Below, in pieces: positions 34,964 to 46,600 of a stretch of 64,000 bases of DNA. Under the pieces are notes generated by a model. That model saw nothing but the letters and a program-made list of their open reading frames with translations, ran no database searches and was not told the origin of the DNA. The position numbers and the translations under genes are program-made. The first letter of the stretch is position 1. Every line of letters starts with the position of its first letter. Source of the DNA: Mesostigma viride (taxonomy: Eukaryota; Streptophyta; Mesostigmatophyceae; Mesostigmatales; Mesostigmataceae); NCBI GenBank assembly GCA_009746045.1, contig RPFO01000188.1, forward strand, positions 2,532,874 to 2,596,873. The letters are read 5' to 3'.

Positions 34964-37900
34964 GTGTGTGTGTGTTGGCAGGTGGGGAAAGGGGGGGGGG
35001 GAAGGGGCTGTGTGTGTTTATGCGTGCGCGGTGGTGGGAGAGAAGACAATGCGAGGCTTCAAGACAATGCGAGGTCACAAGGCTTCAAGACTGGGTCACA
35101 AGGCTTCAAGACTGGGTCACAACGCTTGAAGGCTGAGCCACAAGGCTTCCCAACGAGGACTTTCCTCCTTATTGTATCCTCCCTATGCACCCTCACTCTA
35201 CAAACTCGACAGGATTCTTCACGACCCGCCCTCAGTATACTCAGCCTTGCTACTACAGCGACCCTCACTGTACACAGCACCCACCCTCACGACCCCATCA
35301 TCCGAGGAGCTGATGAGCATGTGCTCGTGCGACGCCAACGCAAGGATGGCTCCCGGTTGCTTGCGCGCCGTGCGCAGGAGCCGCTGGTTGGTTAGCGACC
35401 AGGCCTGTATGTGCATAGTGGGGTGGCGCAGCCATGTTGGGGGCAGGCAAACGTGCAGGCGAACATGTTGAGGGAGGGCAACCACGTCGGGGGCAGGGCA
35501 CATGTTGAGGGAGGGCAACCATGCTGGGGGCAGGCGAACAGGTGAAGGGAGGGCAACCACGTTGGGGGCAGTCGAACATGTTGGGTGGGCACGCAGGCAA
35601 GCACTTTGGGTAATCACAAAGGGTGGGCGCGTGGGCGAACACCTGGGGTTTGTGGCACACAGGCGAGGCAAGCACGTGGGTCATGCGTGTGGGAGCTGGG
35701 CGCACAATGCCCGGCCGATGCGGTCAACCACTGGCACGACACATTGTAGGAACGTGCTCCTTGGCTACATCTGGTCTCGTTGGTGAATAGATGATGTAAT
35801 GTTGGGGTAGGCCTGATTTCTACCGTATGCCCTTTGGAAAAGAACAAACACAGGAGGAGCCGATTAGAATAGATAGCAGTTTGGTCATTGTGGCAATCGT
35901 GTATGCTATGTATGAATGAATATTAGTTGGTAGCAGAATTATGTGCAGACCATCAAGACAACGGGATGTACTGCTAGAAATAGTTACCAAGAGAACCGAG
36001 GAACAAAAATAATATGCTACTACAGCATTTACATTATGCTACTATAGAATTTACAAGAGCATAGACACTTTTGCTTATATAGGATATAGCAATATGCGCT
36101 TGTTGCTATACTACTACAGCATGTATGAACGAGGGCTGGGTTGAAATACTTGCAGTGGTCACCGGGAACATGTGCTTCCCCCGCCCACCCTCCCCATGAT
36201 ACATTGTTCTGAACCCAACGGCAATGATACATTGTTCTGAACCCAACGGCAATGATACATTGTTCTGAACCCAACGGCAATGATACATTGTTCTGAACCC
36301 AACGGCAATGATACATTGTTCTGAACCCAGCGGCAAGGATACATTGTTCTGAACCCAACGGCAACACAACAGGCATTCTCTCACAGAATGCTCCAACAAC
36401 CGTTGCGCAGTATAAGCGAGACTGGCGTAGGGCCAAGCAAAGAAGAGAAAACGGAGCAACAAAATAAGAAAGCTAGCTCGGAAAAGGTGTGGGCAAGGGA
36501 AGGGGTGGGGGTGCACAGGAGCATATCACAGCCGATCTCCTTTACTAATGGTTCCTATAGCTACCAAAAGGAGAGAAACAACCAGCACAAGCGCATTCCT
36601 CACCCACCTTGATGAACCCATCCTTGCTGCCACTGTACAGGCGGCCCAGCTTGGTCCCCTTCCCCGGCACGAGCAGCAGGCACCAGATCTCGGTGCTCTG
36701 GGCGGGCACGCTGTCCGCTTGGATGAGCTGGTCCCCTGGCTGTGTGCCCATCCGCCAGACCTGGCCGTGGGGGAACGGGCAAGCGTAGGGAAATGGGCCA
36801 AACGTGGGGGAAGGGGCCACGCGTGGGGAACCAGGCAGGTTGGCGATTTTCTTGACAAAACGTAACCTGATGCGCCCACGCACGCGCGAAGGACGGAGCG
36901 TGGACACACCGCCCCACGCCCATATCCCCATATGGAGTTCTTCGGGCATCTTGAACTGGCAAGCTACATAAATGCTGAAATTTGGGTCTGGTTCGTGTCC
37001 TGGCAGCGTCTTGGCAACTATTGGCACGCATGCCATCAAATCAACCCTGTGATTGTGAGTAGGATGCTGGATATTGTGATGAATATCGACAAAGAAAAAA
37101 TCCTGACCATCCTTGGCCCAGCACATTGAGCAAACTATTCTTTTGTACCAAGGATATGTTAGGCGTTACGACGTCGAAAGTAAGTGTACAACTCTCAATG
37201 GGCGTTCCGCGACGACCAAGTGCCCAGGGATCTGGGAATGAAAGGATTTAGGGTCACATTGCCAAAAAGCAAAAATTGCATGCGAGCTGTAAGGGAGGGA
37301 TCACCCACGTTCAACTGATGACCCCCCGCCCCGGCGCGCGCGGTGGGACATGCATCCCTCCATTCCTCACAAGCACACGCCGGCCCACAGGAACACGCGA
37401 GTTCTGTGGGAGGGTTCGGCCAGGCGGATCACGTCGAGCCCCTGGGCGAGGTGGAAACCATTCCCACACCAACCACCCAGCAACTGCGCGTACCATGCAG
37501 GGGGCTATAGGAGGCTCTTATTGCTGGGCTGAATATCTCCATAGAACCCATATCTCGATACAAGGGACCACCATCCACCCACACCAACCACCCAGAACCT
37601 TGGCCATAGACCGGATCATCATCCACCCACGCCAACCACCCAGAACCTTGGCCATAGACCGGACCACCATCCACCCACACCAACCACCCAGAACCTTGGC
37701 CATAGACCGGATCATCATCCAACCACACCAACCACCCAGAAACTTGGCCATAGAACGGACCACCATCCACCCACACCAACCACCCAGAACCTTGGCCATA
37801 GACCGGATCATCATCCACCCACACCAACCACCCAGAAACTTGGCCATAGAACGGACCACCATCCACCCACACCAACCACCCAGAACCTTGGCCATAGACC

Positions 37901-40563
37901 GGATCATCATCCACCCACACCAACCACCCAGAAACTTGGCCATAGAACGGACCACCATCCACCCACACCAACCACCCAGAACCTTGGCCATAGACCGGAT
38001 CATCATCCACCCACACCAACCACCCAGAACCTTGGCCATAGAACGGACCACCATCCACCCACACCAACCACCCAGAACCTTGGCCATAGACCGGATCATC
38101 ATCCACCCACGCCAACCACCCAGAACCTTGGCCATAGACCGGACCACCATCCACCCACACCAACCACCCAGAAACTTGGCCATAGAATGCATCACCCACG
38201 TGGATCATGTTCCCGGCCGCGCTGTAGACCACGTCGTCCTGCACGATGAGTGCAGTGACCGTGCCCGAGTCGACCAGCGTGCTCAAGTACGTGCTGTCCT
38301 TGATGGCCACGCCCGGCTGTGGCAGCGCCAGATGGCGAGCGTACACAATCATTACAAGGCATATATAGCAGTATAAGGTGAGTAGGTTCTGTCCTTGATG
38401 GCTGCACCCGGCCGTGAGATCCTAAGAAAGCCACGTGGCGAATGTATGTATCAAGTAAAGCACGTGGCTGCACATGGATGCAGTGCATGGAGAGAGTAGC
38501 TCAGCAGCACCATGCGGCAATGGCACAACCACCGGCATGGAAACCACCCACCCAAAGTGCCCGAAGCACAGACCAGGATTACCTTGCACATTTAGCAAAG
38601 AAACTGTCAGTGTTGACGAGACGGAAGCTCCATTACCTCTTCTTTCTTGCGACCAGGCAGCGGCGATGTCGCCATCCTTCATGAACTCGGAGCGTGGTGA
38701 AGTAGGGTAACATCCCATGGCTCATGCGTGTGTGTGTGGTCCCATGTGTGTGTGGCCCATGTGTGTGTGGCCCATGTGGCACGTGCTGCCTGCCTGCCTG
38801 CTTTGCCTGAGTGTTCTCCCATCTGTCACGTACTCAACACATCCCGCTCCTTTCCCCCAACCAACCCACTAGCTTGGCGGCCTCCATCTGCGTCCTGCGC
38901 AGGCCGCAGGATGATCTGCGACCGCTCTTTATGCATGCATATCTTGTACTACGACAACCCACTGTGTCAACTCACCCACCACCCTAACCGCGCCCACCCA
39001 CCAGCTTGGCGGCCTCTGTCTGCGTCTCGCGCAGGATGATCTGCGACAGCTCGCTCAGCTGCGCGCTCGCAAACTCATCGTCGGCGGCCCGGAGTAGCTC
39101 GTTACGCCCCTGCTGCCACAGCTTGTACTCGGGCAGCTCTTCTAGTCGGGCCGTCACGGCGGAGAAGGGCGGCCGCTTCTCAGGGTCGTCGTCCCAGCAC
39201 TGGGGTTCAAGGGAAGTGTATTAACATTTAAATTTATGACAAATTGAATTTTCACAGATGCAACGGTGAGTCATTCATGCAATGGGGTTAGTGGGGCTAT
39301 TGTCCCAGCACTGGAGGGTTTAGGGTTCATGTTTACAAGGGCAAATGAGGCGCGTGTGAGGTGGTGGTGGCAGTGGGATTCGAGCGTTGTCCGGATTGCG
39401 GGCGGTCGCTTCTCAGGGTCCTCATTCCAGCACTGGGGGTCAACTAAAATTGAGGAGAGTATAAGCGAGGAGACTACGACTGAGGACACTATTATGGGCT
39501 CTCAACAAAACAGGGCAGAATCGGTTACAGTCTCAGCACTAGGGTCGTGATCGCATGACGCTGAGGTTGATGCGGTACATGCGGCGGGTGTGGCGTGCCG
39601 GTAGGGAAAATAAAATTAACCCCGGTAGGGAAGGCTGAGTGTAATCGAGATCGTCGGCCCCACACTGGGGAGGATGGTTGGAGTGTACGTGGGGGGAAGG
39701 GGGGAGGGCTCACAAGGAAGCGGGTTCCTGGCCATGGACGTGGTGGGTCAGAAATTGAAGAGGGGTTGGGAAACAATTGTCACGCCAAGTTCGATTCACC
39801 TCACTGTCGCGACTTCCCTCCTGTCCCACAATTAGAAAAACATTCTTCAGACAAACAGATTTACCCCACTTTGGTCATGGTCTCACCAGGTTGCACCGCG
39901 GCTGCGGCACGCCATACATGCTACATGAACTACACCAACACCTGCATCCTAGCTAGGCTTATCCTCGCCAGAGCTCACGGCGAGTGCGGGAGATTCCATA
40001 AAAGGCAGTTTTCTTCGCCCTCAGTCGTGATGTCGCGCAGCCCCAGACGCCAGCTCGCTATGCACAGACTATCATGCAGTAGAACATTTTGCAAAGGGCC
40101 ACAGATTCCCCCCACCTAGTCGCCACTGCTTCAGGATACCATACAGCCTGCACGAATGCCCTGCGCCCTAGCTAGACCCATACTTGCTACACACCAAAAC
40201 ACGATCTAGGTGTTCCATACAAGGCAGGTCCCCCCCGCACACACACCTCAACAACGATGTCTTGCAGCTGCTTGGGGACGGTGTCCGGCAACTTGGGCCG
40301 CCCCAGGCCCAGCACGACCGGGATGAACTGGGGGTCTGACAGCTCGCTGAAGGGAATGGTGCAGGTGAGCACCTCGAACGCGAGCATGGCGAAGGAGTAG
40401 ACGTCGGCGCTGGCTCGGTAGGGGGGCTGGTTTCGTAGCACCTCGGGTGCCATCCAGCTGGCAGGGTGGAGGTGAGGGGTCAATGGATGGGGTGAGTGGG
40501 AGGGGAGGGAGGGAGGGAGAGGGGGGGGGGGGGAAGGAGGGGAGGGGGCGAGAGGGAGAGAGA

Positions 40564-40639
<76 letters not shown>

Positions 40640-43600
40640 ACGCGCGGGCGTGGGATGACAGGGGAGTCGTGGGTACAAGTTAGTTGAACAAATAGGGGAG
40701 GTGTTTGCGTGCCGTGCCAAAAGGCAAAGACGCAAGAATTGTCGGTTGCATGGTAAGTCCTGTGGACCATGCGGGACCAGGGAAGTTGGTTGGCTGGCTG
40801 ATTAGTAATGCTTTAACTAATCTTTTGAAGAACCGTCTGATTAATCTATCTGCTTCCTACATATCTGGATTTTAGATACCATTTCTATGTTTCCTATCTA
40901 AATACTTAAGGCCCTCTGTGGCGGACGTGGATGTATGTCCTCCCTTGTCATTGATCGTTTCCTCACCGGAACGTCCCCACTTGCGTGTTCAGCGCCGTGG
41001 TCACCTCCTGCTTGACCTTGGCCTGACCAAAGTCGGCGATCTTGACCTGCAGCCCGCCGCCGCTCGCACTGCGGTCGCCAGTAATCAGCACGTTGAGGCT
41101 CTTGAGGTCGCGGTGGGCGATGCCCACGTTGTGCAGCGCAGAGAGCGCGCGCGCGATCTGCACCAGCACGTCGATCGACGGGCCGAGCGGGAGCGGGCTG
41201 ATCTTCCCTTGGTGCGCCTTTTGGAGGAAGTTGTACAAGCTCCCGTGGCGCGCGTACTCCATGACCATGAGGAAGGGGTCTTTGTCGATGCACGCGCCAT
41301 ACACCTGGGGGGGCATCAGGGGGGTGGGTGGGCGGGGGCCCCCAAATTTGGGTTCAAGGTTTAGGGTTGCAGAGTTGGTGGATTAGGGTTGAAGGGTTAG
41401 GGTTTAGCAGGGGGGAAGGGCGGAAGGCAAGAGGGAGGAGGGGGGACAAGCATGGATTGCGGTGGATCACGAAGTTGCTCCCATCACAACGCAGGCAGGA
41501 GCATGCCGTCAATGAGAGCGCGTGCATGCCGAGTGGTGTAGTAAGCCACGAAAGAGAGGGGCTCGCGTGGGAGCCAGGGAAATAAGGGGAGGGAAGGGTG
41601 CATGATTCCAATACGTGGGGGAAATGGGTGGGGCAGATGCCCGCTATGATTTCCCACGGGCCCCACAGGGTGGCCTGATAAGGAGTGTGAAGTGGTGGTG
41701 CGAGAACCAAGGGATGACATGGGTATGGTTTCAGGGTAAGAATGGACATGACCATTCATTTGTCTGCATACAATCTACAGAAAAGGCTCAATTAGCATAA
41801 TTTGGGTAGAGAAGCCAGCGGCTGGCCTGAAAGGTCAAGTTCCTGTGTGTCGGAGAGGGGGGGTGCTAATATCTTGAAGTATGAGTGGACAACGAAACCA
41901 ACAAAAACCAATGGGGCCTGACGCGGCTAAGTTTCAAAGAAACAAAAGTTTGATGATGAACCTACTCCTTTTCTGACGCCCTCAGAATATGACGGCATGC
42001 GAGTGGGGGGGCTTCATGCAAGAACTAGAAGCACAGAACAAATTACGCGGGTACTGTATACTCTACTTGAGATAGTATTATTGGTATCTGAGTCCATAGA
42101 TGACCCATACATATTTGCAGCACCCACACAGACACACGGATCGGTTGGTTACCCGCACCCGCCCCACCCCACCGCTCTCCTGCCCTCCCCTCCCCCATAG
42201 CTATGCCATCCACTCCCTTAACAATATCATCCCCGCAAAGCCTAGCCCCCCTGCACCCACCTGGACGATCCCTGGGTGGTCCATCGCCGAGTTGACCTCC
42301 ACCTCATGGATGAACGACTCCTTGGCCTCTCGCGTGATCCCGGAGACAAGCTTCTTGACCGCCACCTCGGTAGAGTGCCAGTAGGCGCGGTAGACCTTGC
42401 CCCACGCGCCGCTGCCGATGAGTTCCTTGATGCGCAGGTCCAACTGATGGGAGAGTGACCAAATCATAATATGTTAACAAATGAGTGGTGTTGGGGCACA
42501 TGAGTGACGACAAGTGTTTCTTGATGAGGAGGTCCGCCTCATGGGGCCTAACCGTACAGTAACAAAATAGTAATACTGGGGTTTTGTTAATACTGAGATT
42601 TGTTATAGTTAATACTGGGGTACATGAGGTAGGCTCTTTGGCGCACAGGTCCGCTTGATGGGGGGGCCACCCGCATTAGGATTAACTACTAACTTCGTTA
42701 TTTTGATGAGCTGTTAATTAGTGGATTAGTAAAGAACGACAAAGTGATAGTGCCCACGTACTCGACCAGCCTTTCACCCACCCAACCACTCGGTCGGTCC
42801 CACTAAACGGCCATGAGGTGGACCGGACCGCAACCTGTGCCACGTGTGATGCAAATCTCCACGAAGGAAGCCAGGCTAGAATACCCACTCACCCGTTTGA
42901 GCACGCGCCCATTCACTCACCTGGTCCGGTTGTACCCAACCAGCCCAATTACCCACTCACCCGGACTCGTTCAATAACCCAGTTCCGTTGCCCACTTACG
43001 CGGTCGATCACATTAAACGGCCGCGTGGTCGACCGAAACGTGTGCACCCGTGTGCCCGCGCCCGAGCCCGTGAATTGGACTGACGATGCTGTACTGTAGT
43101 CGCCCTCCACCCCCCCCTCGTTGCGCTGCCTGCCCTGCAGCCGGCGGAGCAACAGCTCCAATTGGCTCGTGCTCAGCCGTTCCCCCTCAGGGATGGCCGC
43201 AGGGTCCGCCCGGTGGCTCAGGTTGGCCTCGCGGGGCGCCTCAGCCACCGCGCGGCGGAGAAGCACCACCAGGTCTTGCAGGTCGCTGGATTCGTCCAGC
43301 AGGTCCTGGGGGGGGGGGAAGCAGGGGGGAAGTAGGGGGTAGGGGGGGAAGGGGTTTGAGTTGGGGGTAGCCGCGGGGTGGGGGGGGAAGGAGTTGGGGG
43401 ATAGGGGGGGTGACTTGGGGTTGGTGTGCGTGGGTGTAGGGTGGGTGTGGGGTGGAAGGAGCAGAAAAGAGGCTAGCAAAGGAGGTGTCCGTCGCATGGA
43501 CAGCGAGTCCTGCTGTTGTTGTTGGTGGTGGTGTGGGGGGGGGGATCGAATGCATGGCGGATGTACACGGCAAGGGCGGTGGCTTGCTTGGGATGCCACC

Positions 43601-46600
43601 AACCAACCCACAATCACGCAGTGTACAGGGCATGACATTTGGACTAGCAAAGCGTTAAAAAGTGACCAGGACGAGGGTGGGTGTAAGGGGATCACGCCGC
43701 GAAAAGGGATGTGTGCGCGGGGGGAAGGGAAAGCAATAAGATGAAATAGGGAACGGGGAGACCAGAAAATTTTAATAATGTATCCTAAGGGTTCAGAAGC
43801 AAGGCTGTTTATGGTCCTCCTCCAAGTCTAGAAGTGCTAAGTGAGCGACATTGAGGACATCTTGGGCATTGCTGCAATGCCCTCGCACATGAGGCCAGCT
43901 GGACGCCACCCGACCAGACGCTAGTGCAGTCGCCAGTGATGAACCTAGCCGCGGTACAGGTAACTCGATCTGCGGCTACTATTTTGTAGGGCAGACCCTG
44001 TTCTGGTTGGATGCCGCGTTCCTAGGGCTGAGTGAGCAAGCCCCAGGAACAAGGGGAGGAACAAGGGGAGGAACAAGGGGAGGAACAAGGGGAGGAAGGA
44101 GGGGAGGAACAAGGGGAGGAACAAGGGGAGGAAGGAGGGGAGGAACAAGGGGAGGAACAAGGGGAGGAAGGAGGGGAGGAACAAGGGGAGGAACAAGGGG
44201 AGGAACAAGGGGAGGAATACGGGGAGGAAGGAGGGGAGGAACAAGGGGAGGAACAAGGGGAGGAACAAGGGGAGGAACAAGGGGAGGAACAAGGGGAGGA
44301 AGGAGGGGAGGAACAAGGGGAGGAACAAGGGGAGGAACAAGGGGAGGAACAAGGGGAGGAAGGAGGGGAGGAACAAGGGGAGGAACAAGGGGAGGAATAC
44401 GGGGAGGAATAAGGGGAGGAACAAGGGGAGGAACAAGGGGAGGAATACGGGGAGGAACAAGGGGAGGAACAAGGGGAGGAATACGGGGAGGAAGGAGGGG
44501 AGGAACAAGGGGAGGAACAAGGGGAGGAACAAGGGGAGGAACAAGGGGAGGAACAAGGGGAGGAACAAGGGGAGGAACAAGGGGAGGAACAAGGGGAGGA
44601 ATACGGGGAGGAAGGAGGGGAGGAACAAGGGGAGGAACAAGGGGAGGAACAAGGGGAGGAACAAGGGGAGGAACAAGGGGAGGAACAAGGGGAGGAATAC
44701 GGGGAGGAAGGAGGGGAGGAACAAGGGGAGGAACAAGGGGAGGAACAAGGGGAGGAACAAGGGGAGGAACAAGGGGAGGAATACGGGGAGGAAGGAGGGG
44801 AGGAAGGAGGGGAGGAACAAGGGGAGGAACAAGGGGAGGAATACGGGGAGGAATACGGGAGGAACAAGGGGAGGAACAAGGGGAGGAACAAGGGAGGAAC
44901 AAGGGGAGGAACAAGGGGAGGAACAAGGGGAGGAATACGGGGAGGAACAAGGGGAGGAACAAGGGGAGGAACAAGGGGAGGAACAAGGGGAGGAACAAGG
45001 GGAGGAATACGGGGAGGAACAAGGGGAGGAACAAGGGGAGGAACAAGGGGAGGAATACGGGGAGGAAGGAGGGGAGGAACAAGGGGAGGAACAAGGGGAG
45101 GAACAAGGGGAGGAACAAGGGGAGGAACAAGGGGAGGAACAAGGGGAGGAACAAGGGGAGGAACAAGGGGAGGAACAAGGGGAGGAACAAGGGGAGGAAC
45201 AAGGGGAGGAAGGAGGGGAGGAACAAGGGGAGGAACAAGGGGAGGAACAAGGGGAGGAACAAGGGGAGGAACAAGGGGAGGAACAAGGGGAGGAACAAGG
45301 GGAGGAACAAGGGGAGGAAGGAGGGGAGGAACAAGGGGAGGAACAAGGGGAGGAATACGGGGAGGAACAAGGGGAGGAACAAGGGGAGGAACAAGGGGAG
45401 GAACAAGGGGAGGAACAAGGGGAGGAACAAGGGGAGGAAGGAGGGGAGGAACAAGGGGAGGAACAAGGGAGGAACAAGGGGAGGAAGGAGGGGAGGAAGG
45501 AGGGGAGGAAGGAGGGAGGAACAAGGGGAGGAACAAGGGGAGGAAGGAGGGGAGGAACAAGGGGAGGAACAAGGGGAGGAACAAGGGGAGGAACAAGGGG
45601 AGGAACAAGGGGAGGAACAAGGGGAGGAACAAGGGGAGGAAGGAGGGGAGGAACAAGGGGAGGAACAAGGGGAGGAACAAGGGGAGGAACAAGGGGAGGA
45701 ACAAGGGGAGGAAGGAGGGGAGGAACAAGGGAGGAACAAGGGGAGGAACAAGGGGAGGAAGGAGGGGAGGAAGGAGGGGAGGAAGGAGGGGAGGAACAAG
45801 GGGAGGAACAAGGGAGGAATACGGGGAGGAATAAGGGGAGGAACAAGGGGAGGAACAAGGGGAGGAACAAGGGGAGGAACAAGGGGAGGAACAAGGGGAG
45901 GAATACGGGGAGGAAGGAGGGGAGGAACAAGGGGAGGAACAAGGGAGGAACAAGGGGAGGAACAAGGGGAGGAACAAGGGGAGGAACAAGGGGAGGAACA
46001 AGGGGAGGAACAAGGGGAGGAACAAGGGGAGGAAGGAGGGGAGGAAGGAGGGGAGGAACAAGGGGAGGAACAAGGGGAGGAACAAGGGGAGGAACAAGGG
46101 GAGGAAGGAGGGGAGGAACAAGGGGAGGAATACGGGGAGGAACAAGGGGAGGAACAAGGGGAGGAACAAGGGGAGGAACAAGGGGAGGAATACGGGGAGC
46201 ATGCGCAAGCAGGGGTGCTGCCACCAGGTCGCATGCTACTAAGGAACATGCTGGAGCCATTTGCATATCTTAACTTGGGTTCAGCGCCCAAACGAAGAAA
46301 ACACGACGTAACAGGTGAATGGAGCTTCTAAATTGATTAGTTTGTACTACTTGCAACTACTTTGTATTTGGCTGTGGTACCGCAGGCGCAAACCAACCTA
46401 AGACGTGAGAGACTGTACCAAGGAACATGTTGCCTGCAACTAAGGGATGTGTCGCGTGTTGCTAAGGAGTGGGCACTCCTTGTGGGCTTCCCAGCCGACT
46501 ATTAGTAGCCAAGGGATATAAACAGCAAAGGGAAGATGCGGTTGGGGGAATCCCTGCTGCTGATGCCATGAACCTCAAATCGCCCATTACTCTACCTGCG

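Larger units (their letters stand above)
29447..38316 (-). other. Exons 7-14: seven WD40 blades, one exon each, plus closing tail
   Basis: Each exon 7-13 begins just before the W of the preceding blade and ends at its DGxIK-like strand: NMIH/VWRM, DGFIK/AWSL, DGVVR/MLDP, DGELR/KCTI, DGSVK/LWSL, DKMIK/KWNM, DKTIK/AWRV (slash = intron). All seven are phase 0-0, 39 to 56 codons. The typical GH...W spacing is clearest in exon 13 ([20 protein letters not shown]) and weakest in exon 10. Exon 14 supplies AWRV, closing blade seven, then a 42-residue Pro/Glu-rich end. Such a propeller normally presents protein-binding surfaces. Confidence 0.88.
39002..42443 (-). other. Exons 3-6: complete TKL-type kinase domain
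   Basis: Exon 3 gives the ATP-binding lobe ([21 protein letters not shown], and the alpha-[20 protein letters not shown]). Exon 4 gives the hinge [13 protein letters not shown], catalytic loop [13 protein letters not shown] and DFGQAKV. The exon 4/5 junction splits the Arg codon in GTFRWMAPE, the only non-zero-phase intron. Exon 5 has [19 protein letters not shown]. Exon 6 has [20 protein letters not shown] and a helical extension rich in Glu/Gln ([20 protein letters not shown]). All catalytic residues are kept. Confidence 0.92.

Noticed and set aside
34714-35078. ORFs rich in SLSLSL or HTHTHT
   Set aside because: Translations of the (TG)n(AG)n microsatellite.
36198-36365. CRISPR-like array of 28 bp repeats
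   Set aside because: Copies are directly head to tail with no spacers, in a eukaryotic intron.
37429-38352. Stand-alone 307-codon repeat protein
   Set aside because: It is WD40 exon 7 plus read-through into an intronic 48 bp minisatellite. A donor site separates them.
43945-46331. Six-frame ORFs of over 700 codons on both strands
   Set aside because: They are pure translations of a 12 bp stop-free minisatellite ([24 protein letters not shown] repeats), with no unique domain, and they lie in an intron.
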